Origin: Hyphomicrobiales bacterium
GTDB lineage: Bacteria; Pseudomonadota; Alphaproteobacteria; Rhizobiales; Rhizobiaceae
Assembly: GCA_900472175.1 (NCBI GenBank)
Contig: UCHD01000007.1
Span: 59,948 to 123,947 of the forward strand
Direction: 5' to 3'
Length of the DNA: 64,000 nt
The notes below the pieces were generated by a model. That model was not told the origin of the DNA. It did no database searches and saw only the letters and a list, made by a program, of their open reading frames with translations. Each line of letters begins with the position of its first letter. Position 1 is the stretch's first letter. The position numbers and the translations under genes were made by a program. Positions 27,218 to 37,088 of the stretch are shown here, piece after piece.

Positions 27218-30200
27218 TGCTGTCATCCTCGCCTTCCGCCGTTGTCCATTCGGCAACGCGGGCCAGATGGTCGTATTCGCCGCCGTAATCGCGCTCCTTC
27301 TGGACGATCAGGCGGGAGGCGAAGCCATATTTGCCGCTCATCAGGGCAGCCAGAAGCCCGGTCAGCTCCTTCAGCGAATCCTCGGCCAATTGCTCGGCCG
27401 ACTTGTTCTCGACATTGGCGCGCTCCTTGGCATGCTCGTTGTTGACCTCCTGAACGGCAAATCGTTCGCCGGGTTTCAAGCGGACGTAAAGCAGCGAATG
27501 CGGATGTTTTGCCCCTGTCTTCTGGAAGGCACCGGCCTTCAGCGCCGCCGCCTCCAGGGCCAACTGTGGATCCAGCAAGGCACGAGCCTCGTTGGGCGAG
27601 GGGTTCGATCCGGTCTTGTAATCGACGATCACAGCGCTGCCATCGCCGAGAATGTCGATCCGGTCGGCGATACCGGTCAGCTTGATGCCGGACACAGCAA
27701 GCTCCATCGATGCGTAGAGTTCGGTAAAACTGTTGCGGATATCGGCCTGGCGGCTGATTTCCCAGTCGATGAAAGCCTTGCCGACAGCGGCAAAGCGCGG
27801 GCGCCAGACGATGTCGATATGGGCTGGCAGAGCCTGCTCGTCAAAAGCCTCGTTGAGAATCCGGCTCATTTCGTCTTGCGCTTGTGGCGAGGCGGCATCC
27901 AGTTTCGCGCGCACGAACCGCTCGACGATCTTGTGATACAGCGTGCCGCGTTCGGCAGCACCCGGATCGCGGTTGAATGGATCAATCGGCTGCAGGCGCA
28001 GGATGCGCCGCGCATAGACGGCATAGGGGTCGCGCCGTAGCCGGCTCACTTCGCTGAAGGAATAGCTGCGCGGCTGGTGCTCTGGCAATGGTTTCGGTTC
28101 CGGCCGTTTGGCCAGCGGCTGGGTCACACCCTGATCGAGCATTCCGGCCCATTGCTGATAATCCCGCCCGTTGTCCCGAAGCGTTGCCGCAAACGGCTTG
28201 CCGCCGACCGCGAGAAGCCGCTGCAGCCAGCGGGAGGCGACGGTCGGGGTGGCACCCTTGCGCATGGCACGGGTCAGAATGAGCTTGCGCGTGCCGCAAG
28301 CCATCTGGAAATCGTGGGCCAGCTGGCCAATCCGCCGTTCCGGCGGTTCAAGCCCCATTGATGTTTTCATGGTGCGTGACAGGAAGGGATCGTTCGCCGT
28401 CTGGCCGGGCCAGGTGCCTTCGTTCATGCCGCCGAGAACAACCAGATCGACGCTTTGCAGACGGGATTCGAGTGCGCCGAAAATGAACACACGCGGATGA
28501 CGCATCGAGCGCGGCTTGATCGATTCGCTTGCCGACAAGGCCTCGACAATATCGCTCCATTGCGGCCCGTCTGCCGTCAGCTGGCCTTCTGTCTCGATGA
28601 CGGAGCGCAACTGTGTTGCCAGTGCTTCGCCGGCTTCACCTGACCACAGCCCGGCGAGACTGCCCTGTTCATCGACGGCAACGGCTTCGAGAGCAACCCC
28701 GGTTTTTTCGGCCCATTGCGACAGCGGCAAGGCTGCCGTCAGCCCCCTGCCGCTTCTGTGATGGCGCACCAGGGTCCCCGCCAACGGCTCGGTTGCCGCG
28801 GCAATGCGCCGGGCCAGATCGCGGGCCTGTTCGATGGCCTCGTCATCGATCTGGCCGCGCCATTCCGGCAGGTGTTTCTTGCCGATTTCGTGCTGCAGCG
28901 TCTGATCGAGAAGGGTTTCCAGCTCCGAAATATCGGCGCTGCCAGTGCCGCCGCGCAGCGCCATCAGCTCCAGCGTCGTGGCGGCAGCGTTCATCGCCTC
29001 GGCCGAGAGGCCGAAACGGGCGAGCGGATGTTTGAGGAGTGCCACAATCGATACCGGGTCGCCCGGCCGCAACGCTGCTTCAAGCAGCAGACGGGTCAGG
29101 CTGCCTGGTCCGGTGGACGAGAGTGGCGTGCCGGCGGAATCGTCGGCCTCGATCCCGAAGCGCATCAGCTCAGTGGCCACGCGACGGGCCAGATCGCGGT
29201 CTGGCGTGATCAGCGCCGCCTGGCTGTCATCGTTGCCATGCAGCGCAAGCCGCAAGGCTATTGCGATAGCCGTTGCCTCCTCACGCTCATTGGCCGTTTC
29301 GATCAGCGCCGCATCGGAGAACGCAGCGGTTAGCCGGATGGGATCGATATCACCGCGTAGAGCCGTCCAGCCGCTGGTCGCCTGCACCGGCAAAAGGGCA
29401 TGGGAGATCAGCTCAGCCCGGTAATCGAGATCAGGCTCCGAGTTGCCAAGAACCGATACGTCCTGACGCGAAACCTCCATGAGCTTCAGCAGGCGGAAGA
29501 ATCCGTATTGCGGATGGCTGCGGCTGGCCGGATCCGGCCTGCCTGTCAGCGTCCCGGTTTCCGGCGCGATCATCATCCACTCGGTGTCACTCATCGTCTG
29601 GTCGAGGCCGGGAAGGACGATGGTGCCGTTGGGAAGTTTCTGGACAGCAGCGATCAGCTTGGCGGTTGCCGGGATCGAGCCGGTGGAGCCGGCAATGATG
29701 ATCGGGCCGGTCACCTTGCCGCTGGCAATGCGCTGAGCCTCGGCTTCCAGAATGGCATTTCGGTGACGGGCGGGAGAGGACTGCTTCAGTTCCTCCAGCC
29801 GTGCTGGCCAATAGGTGCTGGCAATTTTCAGGAATGCCAGTGTCAACTGCCACCAGAGCGCATGGTCAGCGTCATCGAGTTTGTCGAGCGCGTCCCAATC
29901 CAGCTCTTCCGTCTCCATCGCGTCGATGATCTCGGAAAGATTGCGCGCCAGCCAGATGGCATCGGCGGGGCTTGCGGGTGCGATCAGCGGGCTTTCCGCA
30001 TGCACGTCGAGTACCGCCTTCGGCAGCTGATTTCGCCAGGCAAGAATGAGACAGCCGAGCTCGATGAGCCGCGCAATGTTGGGCAAGGGTGGTGCGAGAT
30101 CGAGGATCGCCGGGATTTCGGCATCGAAGAAGCCGCTGTCATCATCGGTTTCGCCGAGCGCCCGGATCATTGGCAGGATCGCCGAGCGCCCACCAAGGCA

Positions 30201-30398
30201 ATCCACCAGTTCAGAGCGCAGCACGCGGGCCGAGCGCCGGGTCGGCACGAAAATGGTGACGCCAGCAAGCGACAGCGGGTCGGCCGTGTCGTAGCGGAAA
30301 CCCGGAACCAGTTCGCCGGAACACAGCTTCTCGACAACGGTCTTCAGGAAGGGAAGGCCGGGCGGAATGGTGAAGACGTTGGAGACCGCGTCCGTCAC
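27207..30398 (-). CDS. addB: Double-strand break repair protein AddB
   Basis: A 1063-aa partner of AddA. The N-terminal part lacks an intact P-loop ('VTIFVPTRRSARVLRSELVD'), as in alphaproteobacterial AddB, and the C-terminus has a nuclease motif ('AVIVDYKTGSNPSP' near residue 920). The start is taken as GTG at 30398, because AGGAG lies 9 bases upstream and the preceding gene stops 5 bases before it; a TTG at 30419 is the alternative. Confidence 0.93.
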   Translation of the reverse strand: MTDAVSNVFTIPPGLPFLKTVVEKLCSGELVPGFRYDTADPLSLAGVTIFVPTRRSARVLRSELVDCLGGRSAILPMIRALGETDDDSGFFDAEIPAILDLAPPLPNIARLIELGCLILAWRNQLPKAVLDVHAESPLIAPASPADAIWLARNLSEIIDAMETEELDWDALDKLDDADHALWWQLTLAFLKIASTYWPARLEELKQSSPARHRNAILEAEAQRIASGKVTGPIIIAGSTGSIPATAKLIAAVQKLPNGTIVLPGLDQTMSDTEWMMIAPETGTLTGRPDPASRSHPQYGFFRLLKLMEVSRQDVSVLGNSEPDLDYRAELISHALLPVQATSGWTALRGDIDPIRLTAAFSDAALIETANEREEATAIAIALRLALHGNDDSQAALITPDRDLARRVATELMRFGIEADDSAGTPLSSTGPGSLTRLLLEAALRPGDPVSIVALLKHPLARFGLSAEAMNAAATTLELMALRGGTGSADISELETLLDQTLQHEIGKKHLPEWRGQIDDEAIEQARDLARRIAAATEPLAGTLVRHHRSGRGLTAALPLSQWAEKTGVALEAVAVDEQGSLAGLWSGEAGEALATQLRSVIETEGQLTADGPQWSDIVEALSASESIKPRSMRHPRVFIFGALESRLQSVDLVVLGGMNEGTWPGQTANDPFLSRTMKTSMGLEPPERRIGQLAHDFQMACGTRKLILTRAMRKGATPTVASRWLQRLLAVGGKPFAATLRDNGRDYQQWAGMLDQGVTQPLAKRPEPKPLPEHQPRSYSFSEVSRLRRDPYAVYARRILRLQPIDPFNRDPGAAERGTLYHKIVERFVRAKLDAASPQAQDEMSRILNEAFDEQALPAHIDIVWRPRFAAVGKAFIDWEISRQADIRNSFTELYASMELAVSGIKLTGIADRIDILGDGSAVIVDYKTGSNPSPNEARALLDPQLALEAAALKAGAFQKTGAKHPHSLLYVRLKPGERFAVQEVNNEHAKERANVENKSAEQLAEDSLKELTGLLAALMSGKYGFASRLIVQKERDYGGEYDHLARVAEWTTAEGEDDSNEG

Positions 30399-30402
30399 GT
30401 CA

Positions 30403-31149
30403 TCAGGCTCCTGTTGCAAACTGGCGGATCGCGGCTTCGGCCTGGCCGATCGCCTCGGGCGTGCCGACGGTTAGCCAGTGACCATCGAGAACGATGCCGG
30501 AAAGCCGGTTCCGGGCGATTGCTCGGTCGAAATAGATATTGAGGTTGAAGGCGTCATCCGGGGCGTCAGTGAAAAGGCGGCTGTGCAGTGCGATGGCGCC
30601 GGCATAGACGACGGGATTATCCATGCCGTCCTTGTAGCGCGACAGTCGCCCTTCGTGATCCAGCGAGAAATCCAGCTTGCCATTGTGTCCGGTCGTATCT
30701 TCGTTGCGCACGCAAAGCAGCGCCATGTCCATCGTTTCGGGATTGAAGAAGGATGCGAGCCGTTCGAGATTGGAAGGCTCACCCGGCTTTTCTCCAACCC
30801 AGAACAGGTCGGCGTTCATCACCAGAACCGGCCCTTCCGGTAGAAGCTTCAATCCCTTTGCCAACCCGCCACCGGAGTTCATCAGCGCCGCCCGTTCATC
30901 GGAGATGACGATGTTTGGCCGGCCCCGCTCAGCCAGATGCGCTTCCATACGGTCGGCGAAATGATGGACGTTGACCGCTGCCGTCGTCACGCCCGCTGCC
31001 TCCAGCAGGTCGAGCACATAATCGATCATCGGCTTGCCTGCGATCGGAACCAGCGGCTTTGGCATGGTATCGGTAATGGGGCGCAGGCGGGTTCCAAGTC
31101 CCGCGGCAAGCACCATGGCGTTTTCGATGATGGACATGGGCGCACGCAT
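30403..31149 (-). CDS. murU: Nucleotidyltransferase, probable N-acetylmuramate-1-phosphate uridylyltransferase
   Basis: A 248-aa sugar-nucleotide transferase. 'AMVLAAGLGTRLRPITDTMPKPLVPIAGKPMI' is the classic nucleotide-binding start, shown here only to its key residues (GLGTRLRP and PKPL), and 'VLVMNADLFW' the metal-binding Asp. In the MurU recycling route MurU makes UDP-MurNAc from the phosphate made by AmgK. The gene directly upstream carries an AmgK-like kinase domain, which supports this over other transferases. An ATG at 31137 is an alternative start. Confidence 0.8.
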   Translation of the reverse strand: MRAPMSIIENAMVLAAGLGTRLRPITDTMPKPLVPIAGKPMIDYVLDLLEAAGVTTAAVNVHHFADRMEAHLAERGRPNIVISDERAALMNSGGGLAKGLKLLPEGPVLVMNADLFWVGEKPGEPSNLERLASFFNPETMDMALLCVRNEDTTGHNGKLDFSLDHEGRLSRYKDGMDNPVVYAGAIALHSRLFTDAPDDAFNLNIYFDRAIARNRLSGIVLDGHWLTVGTPEAIGQAEAAIRQFATGA

Positions 31150-31178
31150 TCCGCTGAAGCTTCAGCCGCTGATTCGGC

Positions 31179-32666
31179 TTAAAGGATTCCAGCCTTTATG
31201 CACCAATCGCGCAAGGGTGCGAGCGCTTCATGCTGAAGCGCCACTTCGAGATAGGAAAATGTCCGCGGCATGTGCTTCATGTAGACGGGCTTGCCGTCGC
31301 GCTGCATCAGTCGCACCCAGATGCCCACGAGCTTGCAATTGCGCTGCGCCGACATGAGATGCCAGTCGCGCCGGAATGTCGCTTCATCGAACGAGCCGAG
31401 AGCGTGGCGTTCGGAGCAATAGAGCGACAGCATCGCATCGCGCAGCTCTGGCTCGATGGTGACGCGGGCATCCTGCGAGATCGAGGCGACGTCATAAGCT
31501 GTCGGACCGATCATCGAATCCTGGAAATCGATGATGCCAATCCGCTCAAAACCTGCGCGTTCGCCGCGCCAGATAATGTTGGGCGAATGGAAATCGCGCA
31601 GCAGCAGCTTCTTTTCCGATGAAGCCAGCAGGTCGATCAGTTGATCCCAGACAGCGAAATAACCATGACGCTCGGCATCGGAAGCCTTTTCGCCGCGTTT
31701 CCAGGGCAGGTACCAGTCGAGCAGCAGGCTCGTCTCGATCTTCATCGCCGTGCGGTCGAAATCGGGGATATGGTGGGTGACAGCGCCGAGGGAAATATCC
31801 CGTGTCACCGGCTGCGCATGCAGATGCGCCAGCACGCGGACGCTTTCCAGATAACGCTCGGCAATCGGTTGTCCCTCGGCGTCGAGAATACCCTCACTGC
31901 CGAGGTCTTCAATCAGCAGGATGCCGGCATCGAGATCGGCCTCGTAGATATCCGGCGCGCAAAAGCCCTTGGTCCGAATATCGTGGGCAACGGCGACGAA
32001 AGGGATGACATCTTCGGCGATATGGGCGAGCTGCTGATAATATTTGCCGTCCTGAAGGATGGGACCGGGCTTGTGCCGGGCCGAGTCCATCAGGATACGG
32101 ATGGGTTCGCCGGGCATAAGAATGCGTTCATAGGCACGTGCGGAAGCGTCGCCGCTCAGATGCCGGCGCTTGGCATCGCCAAGCCCCTGCTGTTTGAGAA
32201 AAGCGCGGATGGCAAGGCTACGTTCAATTCGCGCAAGGGCGGCGGCTTCGCCGGTGATCGTGACGGTGCGTCCGTCGCCAAGATGAGAAAACGTGGCGGT
32301 CAGCCGTGATTTCGGCAGCGCCGCCAGCGCATTTTCCGGCCATTCCACCAGGCAGATACCCTCGGACAGGGCCTCGTCGAAACCCAGCTCGTCGAGCTCG
32401 GAAACGTCGGCCAGCCGGTAGAGATCGAAATGCGAAACGGGAATACGAAGGTCGTAGCTTTGCACCAGCGTGAAGGTCGGGCTCGGAACCTCCAGCTCGG
32501 CGTCATCGGCCATGGCGCGCAAGAAGGCGCGTGCCAGTGTCGACTTGCCCGCACCAAGATCGCCGGATAGCGCGAGACAATCACCGGCCTTCAAGGCCAA
32601 TGCCAGGTCTTCGCCGAACTCGATCGTGGCTGCCTCGTCCTTGAGGATGAGCTCGATCACCTGCAT
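31179..32666 (-). CDS. tsaE: Fusion protein: TsaE tRNA-modification ATPase with AmgK-like sugar kinase
   Basis: A 495-aa two-domain protein. Residues 1-150 are TsaE (P-loop 'SGDLGAGKSTLARAF' at about 34-48, then 'VPSPTFTLVQSYD' and 'HFDLYRL'), which helps TsaB/TsaD make threonylcarbamoyl-adenosine in tRNA. Residues about 165-495 are an aminoglycoside-phosphotransferase fold ('LLLRDFHSPNIIW' with catalytic Asp358, and 'IGIIDFQDS' for magnesium) like AmgK, the anomeric MurNAc/GlcNAc kinase. The start ATG overlaps the kinase gene's stop by one base, so the two are co-translated. Such fusions are known in rhizobia. Confidence 0.9.
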   Translation of the reverse strand: MQVIELILKDEAATIEFGEDLALALKAGDCLALSGDLGAGKSTLARAFLRAMADDAELEVPSPTFTLVQSYDLRIPVSHFDLYRLADVSELDELGFDEALSEGICLVEWPENALAALPKSRLTATFSHLGDGRTVTITGEAAALARIERSLAIRAFLKQQGLGDAKRRHLSGDASARAYERILMPGEPIRILMDSARHKPGPILQDGKYYQQLAHIAEDVIPFVAVAHDIRTKGFCAPDIYEADLDAGILLIEDLGSEGILDAEGQPIAERYLESVRVLAHLHAQPVTRDISLGAVTHHIPDFDRTAMKIETSLLLDWYLPWKRGEKASDAERHGYFAVWDQLIDLLASSEKKLLLRDFHSPNIIWRGERAGFERIGIIDFQDSMIGPTAYDVASISQDARVTIEPELRDAMLSLYCSERHALGSFDEATFRRDWHLMSAQRNCKLVGIWVRLMQRDGKPVYMKHMPRTFSYLEVALQHEALAPLRDWCIKAGIL

Positions 32667-35146
32667 TATTCCGCCGCAGCGATCTGCGGCAGCTCGCCGG
32701 ACGGGATACGGCAGGTTACCTCCGTGCCTTCGCCTTCGCGGCTGCGAATCGACACGGTGCCATGATGCAGGCTGACGAAGCTTTCGACGATCGACAGGCC
32801 AAGGCCGGCGCCGCCGTGCTGTCCATGGCTTTCGAACCGCTTGAACACGGTGTCGAGCACATCCTGCGGAATGCCGGCGCCACTGTCGGTGACGCTGAAG
32901 ACGAAATCGCTGCCCTCACGGCGGCACTTCAGGCTGACCGTGCTGCCATCAGGTGCAAAGTTGGCGGCATTGGTCAAAAGCTTGATGAGGATCTGCTTCA
33001 GCCGTTGATGATCGGCAACGAACAGGCCCAGCATATCCGGTGTATCGATCTGCAGGGTGACGGCGCTTTCCTGCAGCCTGTCGGCCATCTGCAGCGACAC
33101 TTCGTCGAGAAAATCGGTCAGGTTGATTTCCGACAGGTCGAGCTCGACGATACCCGCATCGACGGTTGCCAGATCGAGGATATCGTTGACGATCGTCAAA
33201 AGCAGCGAGGACGAGGTGGAAATGTGATCGACGTATTCCGCCTGCCGTTCCGTCAGTGATCCGAAGGTGGGCGTTTTCAAGAGATCGGCAAAGCCGATGA
33301 TATTGGTCAGCGGCGAGCGCAGTTCATAGGACACGTGCTGGACGAAATCGTTCTTCAAATGGTCCGCCATCCGCAGCGCGTCGTTCTTTTCGGTCAGCGC
33401 GCGCTCGACCCTTGCGCTGTCGGTGATGTTGACGAAGGTCAGCATGGTCTGGGCGTTGGGCAGCGGGATGACGGCGAAATCGAGGATCAGGCCGGTGCGC
33501 AGCTCCAGAATGCCCTGGCAGGACGGGCGCTCGTCGTCAAAGCTGGTGATGAGATGCGAAAACCGCTTCCAGCCATCCGGCTGGTCGTAGGATGGCGCGC
33601 AGGCCAGCTCGATGGCGCGGATATGCGTGCCGGGCTTTGCCTCGATCTCGCTGACGCCCCAAAGTGCACGAAAAGCCGGGTTGGACAGCTTGATGCGGCC
33701 GTCCGGGCCGAACACGGCGACGCCTTCCGACAGGTGGTCGATGGTCTCGCCCTGAACCTGGACAAGCGTGTTGTAGCGGGTTTCGAGATCGACCTTTTCG
33801 GTGAGGTTTTCAAACACCCAGGTTGCGCCGCCTTGCGGACGGGCCGTTGCGAACACACGCAGGGTCTGGCCATTGGGCAGGTGCCAGAGGTCGGATTGCG
33901 TCTCGATCGCCTGATAGACGGCGAGCGCCCCATCCTTCCACTGTTTCCAGTTCAGCTGCTCCGGCAGCTTGCCGGCGGCGCGCAACCGGTCGAGGATTTC
34001 GCCATTGCCCGGCTTGCGCTCGAGGAAACCCATGTCAAGGTCCCACAGGCGCTGGAATGCCTGATTGTAGAATTGCAGCTGCTGGCTGCCGTCGAAGATC
34101 GCCACGGGCGTCGCCAGATGATCGAGCGTTTCGGCATGGCTCTTCAGGGTGCGGTTGAGTTCCTCGCGGACGGCCTCGACGTCGGAGACGTTGATCGCCA
34201 TGCCCGCCGATCCGCTGGTGCTCTTGGCGTCCACCACATCAAAGAACGTCCGGTTTCCGCGCACGACGGTGGAGACCTTTTCGCGATAGGGCGAATCATA
34301 GGTGCTGATGACGCGGATCTTCTCGCGGGCAACGGTTGCCAGAAGCTCGCGGCTTTCCTTGATGGCGGCGGAGGGATCTGCGGCTTCAACGGCTTCGGCA
34401 TACGCCTCGTTGACCCAGAGAAGCGCGCCATCCTGCCCACGCTGCCAGACCGGTAGATCGATGGCATCGAGCAGCGTATTCAGGTTGGACAGAGCGCCAT
34501 GCAGGCGGTCGCGTTCCATCTTCACTTCCGCAAGCTCGGCCCGAAGGTTGTTCAGTGCCACGAACCGGACGAAGGCCCGGCCGCCGGAAACGCGGCCCTG
34601 TGCCTCGATGATTTCGCTGCGGCTGGTTTCAACGATGAGATCGAAACTTTCGGCATTGGAGCGCAGCCGTTCGATGGCTTTCTCCAGATCCGACGCCGAC
34701 TGGGATCTGATCCAGCGGCCAAAGGCGAGGAAATCGCGGTCATCCTGCGGCGCACCGGTTTCGGCCGGCAGCTGGCCAAGAAATTCGGGTTTGTTCGACT
34801 GGCCTTCCCAGACGACAATGCGGCGGTTCTTGTCGGCAATCAGCGCCTGGAAACGGGAAATCCGGTGATTGGCATCGGCAAGCGCCGTGTTCAGCTCGCG
34901 GTTGTCGGTCTCCATATTGCCGCGCTGGCGGATCAGCCAGATGGCCGAGAGCATGGCGGCAGAAATGACACCGATCAGCACGGAGAAGGTGACGACTTCG
35001 GACGAGCCGAAAAGGTTGGCTTTTGCAGTACCCTCGGCTGCCGCAGAGGCGGGGCCGGCGCAAGCCACGAGCGTCGAGCTTGCCATGAACCGGCGCAACA
35101 GGGACGGAATCCGGCCGCCGGCGCGTTTCAAAGGACCTGTTTCCAT
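32666..35146 (-). CDS. divL: DivL-type PAS sensor kinase with tyrosine in the H-box
   Basis: An 826-aa membrane-anchored kinase-like protein. It has an N-terminal membrane segment (about 48-70), PAS-like domains near 225, 345 and 475, a dimerisation/H-box region at about 595-660 and a HATPase domain with N-box 'LIKLLTNAANFAP' near 727, 'DSGAGIP' and 'GGAGLGLSIV'. In the H-box 'DFVQHVSYELRSPLTNI' a Tyr (residue 607) stands where the phospho-accepting His belongs. That is the hallmark of DivL, the essential alphaproteobacterial cell-cycle protein that modulates CckA and CtrA. The start at 35146 has GGGGAA upstream; GTG at 35170 is possible. Confidence 0.88.
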   Translation of the reverse strand: METGPLKRAGGRIPSLLRRFMASSTLVACAGPASAAAEGTAKANLFGSSEVVTFSVLIGVISAAMLSAIWLIRQRGNMETDNRELNTALADANHRISRFQALIADKNRRIVVWEGQSNKPEFLGQLPAETGAPQDDRDFLAFGRWIRSQSASDLEKAIERLRSNAESFDLIVETSRSEIIEAQGRVSGGRAFVRFVALNNLRAELAEVKMERDRLHGALSNLNTLLDAIDLPVWQRGQDGALLWVNEAYAEAVEAADPSAAIKESRELLATVAREKIRVISTYDSPYREKVSTVVRGNRTFFDVVDAKSTSGSAGMAINVSDVEAVREELNRTLKSHAETLDHLATPVAIFDGSQQLQFYNQAFQRLWDLDMGFLERKPGNGEILDRLRAAGKLPEQLNWKQWKDGALAVYQAIETQSDLWHLPNGQTLRVFATARPQGGATWVFENLTEKVDLETRYNTLVQVQGETIDHLSEGVAVFGPDGRIKLSNPAFRALWGVSEIEAKPGTHIRAIELACAPSYDQPDGWKRFSHLITSFDDERPSCQGILELRTGLILDFAVIPLPNAQTMLTFVNITDSARVERALTEKNDALRMADHLKNDFVQHVSYELRSPLTNIIGFADLLKTPTFGSLTERQAEYVDHISTSSSLLLTIVNDILDLATVDAGIVELDLSEINLTDFLDEVSLQMADRLQESAVTLQIDTPDMLGLFVADHQRLKQILIKLLTNAANFAPDGSTVSLKCRREGSDFVFSVTDSGAGIPQDVLDTVFKRFESHGQHGGAGLGLSIVESFVSLHHGTVSIRSREGEGTEVTCRIPSGELPQIAAAE

Positions 35147-35170
35147 GGCGTGCTTCCCCGTTTGTACCAC

Positions 35171-35479
35171 ATTTAATCAATGCGCCGGAAAGTCCGAATC
35201 ACGTGATCATCTGTGTATTCAATACTTTGAAGCGTGCCCCGGCCTTTCGGCGGCGTACGTTCAAAGCTCTTTGGTCCGGTTGCAAATCGCCACGCAGTGC
35301 TAAATCGAAATCCCGCCAAGGCAGGCCTCGTTCAATTCCGATTGCAGTCCGGCATGTCTTCGTCTGTTTGCCGCCTCAACGACAAGACACCCCATCCGTG
35401 ACGCGTCTGTTCCGCATCTTCGTCACGAATCATGTGCCAAAAACATACGCCTTCGGGGAATCCTCGGGAAGGGCGGAGC
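35171..35479. other. Non-coding gap upstream of divL
   Basis: About 310 bases with no convincing gene. It holds three GANTC sites (35196, 35427, 35458), the target of the cell-cycle methylase CcrM. The divL promoter must lie here, but I could not fix its -35 and -10. An ATTTAATCAAT stretch at 35170-35180 is only a half-match to a CtrA site. Confidence 0.4.
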
Positions 35480-35522
35480 AAAAAAAGAGGCCGCGATCTC
35501 TTGTCAAGATCGCGGCCTCTAT
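35480..35522 (-). terminator. Terminator of ahcY
   Basis: Read on the minus strand, AGAGGCCGCGATCT and AGATCGCGGCCTCT form a 14-bp stem around a 7-base loop, followed by seven T. It lies 26 bases after the ahcY stop. Confidence 0.92.
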
Positions 35523-35547
35523 ATGTTGTGGATTATCCGGGTAAGGA

Positions 35548-36948
35548 CTAGTAGCGGTAGTGTTCAGCCTTGAACGGGCCTTGCGGCTTCACGCCGATAT
35601 AGCCTGCCTGCTCTTCCGAAAGTTCGGTCAGCTTGGCGCCGAGCTTGGCGAGGTGAAGGCGTGCGACCTTCTCGTCGAGGTGCTTCGGCAGGATGTGGAC
35701 ACCCTTTTCATACTGATCGCCCTTGGTGAACAGCTCGATCTGGGCCAGTGTCTGGTTGGTGAACGAAGCCGACATGACGAAGGACGGATGACCGGTGGCG
35801 TTGCCCAGGTTGAGCAGGCGGCCTTCCGACAGAAGGATCATGCGGTTGCCCTTCGGGAACTCGATCAGGTCGACCTGTGGCTTGATGTTGGTCCATTTCA
35901 GGTTGCGCAGCGCGGAAACCTGGATTTCATTGTCGAAATGGCCAATGTTTCCAACGATCGCCATGTCCTTCATCTCACGCATGTGGTCCATGCGGATGAC
36001 GTCCTTGTTGCCGGTCGTGGTGATGAAGATATCAGCCGAGGACACAACGTCTTCGAGCTGAACGACTTCAAAACCGTCCATGGCGGCCTGCAGGGCGCAG
36101 ATCGGATCGACTTCCGTGACCTTGACGCGGGCGCCGGCGCCAAGCAGCGATGCGGCAGAACCCTTGCCGACGTCGCCGTAACCGCAGACGACGGCAACCT
36201 TGCCGGCCATCATCACGTCGGTGCCGCGGCGGATGCCGTCAACCAGCGATTCCTTGCAGCCATACTTGTTGTCGAACTTCGACTTGGTAACCGAATCGTT
36301 AACGTTGATCGCCGGGAAGGGCAGCAGGCCCTTGGCATGCAGCTGGTAGAGACGGTTGACGCCCGTTGTGGTTTCTTCGGTCACACCCTGGATGGCGTCG
36401 CGCTGCTTGGTGAACCAGCCCGGCGAAGCGGCAAGGCGCTTCTTGATCTGGGCAACGAGGATTTCTTCCTCTTCCGACTCCGGCTTCGAGAGAACGTCCT
36501 CACCGGCTTCTGCGCGGGCGCCGAGCAGGATGTACATGGTGGCATCGCCGCCGTCATCGAGGATCATGTTGGAAACGCCACCATCGGCCCACTGGAAGAT
36601 CTGGTCGGTGTAGGTCCAGTAGTCTTCCAGGCTTTCACCCTTGATGGCGAAAACCGGAACGCCGGTTGCGGCAATCGCAGCGGCAGCATGGTCCTGCGTC
36701 GAGAAGATGTTGCAGGAAGCCCAGCGAACTTCCGCGCCGAGCGCTACCAGCGTCTCGATCAGCACGGCCGTCTGGATGGTCATGTGCAGCGAACCGGTGA
36801 TGCGGGCGCCCTTCAGCGGCTTGGACGTGCCGAATTCCTCGCGGCAGGCCATCAGGCCCGGCATTTCCGTTTCGGCAATGATGATTTCCTTGCGGCCGAA
36901 ATCGGCAAGGCCGATATCTGCAACAACGTAGTCGTTTTTCGTGCTCAT
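35548..36948 (-). CDS. ahcY: S-adenosylhomocysteine hydrolase
   Basis: A 466-aa NAD-dependent enzyme that splits S-adenosylhomocysteine into adenosine and homocysteine, part of the methionine cycle. Visible motifs are '[14 protein letters not shown]', '[25 protein letters not shown]' as the NAD-binding Rossmann region (key GxGxxG), and the conserved C-terminus 'PFKAEHYRY'. The start at 36948 gives [12 protein letters not shown] with GGAGA 6 bases upstream; the longer open frame is leader. A palindromic element lies about 140 bases upstream. Confidence 0.97.
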   Translation of the reverse strand: MSTKNDYVVADIGLADFGRKEIIIAETEMPGLMACREEFGTSKPLKGARITGSLHMTIQTAVLIETLVALGAEVRWASCNIFSTQDHAAAAIAATGVPVFAIKGESLEDYWTYTDQIFQWADGGVSNMILDDGGDATMYILLGARAEAGEDVLSKPESEEEEILVAQIKKRLAASPGWFTKQRDAIQGVTEETTTGVNRLYQLHAKGLLPFPAINVNDSVTKSKFDNKYGCKESLVDGIRRGTDVMMAGKVAVVCGYGDVGKGSAASLLGAGARVKVTEVDPICALQAAMDGFEVVQLEDVVSSADIFITTTGNKDVIRMDHMREMKDMAIVGNIGHFDNEIQVSALRNLKWTNIKPQVDLIEFPKGNRMILLSEGRLLNLGNATGHPSFVMSASFTNQTLAQIELFTKGDQYEKGVHILPKHLDEKVARLHLAKLGAKLTELSEEQAGYIGVKPQGPFKAEHYRY

Positions 36949-37088
36949 GAGAGTCTCCGGGCTGGTGCCATACACGAAGTCCTGACGTTTTGGCAGGGCC
37001 GGGCAAGGCGCACTAGAATTCGGCACTTCCCGCAGTCTGCAGGAAGTTTGTCCCTCAATTATCAGGAAACGCGAAAAGGAGCAACAGG

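Noticed and set aside
35196..35206. CACGTG centre near the divL gap as parS
   Set aside because: Only the 8-base core TCACGTGA fits the consensus.
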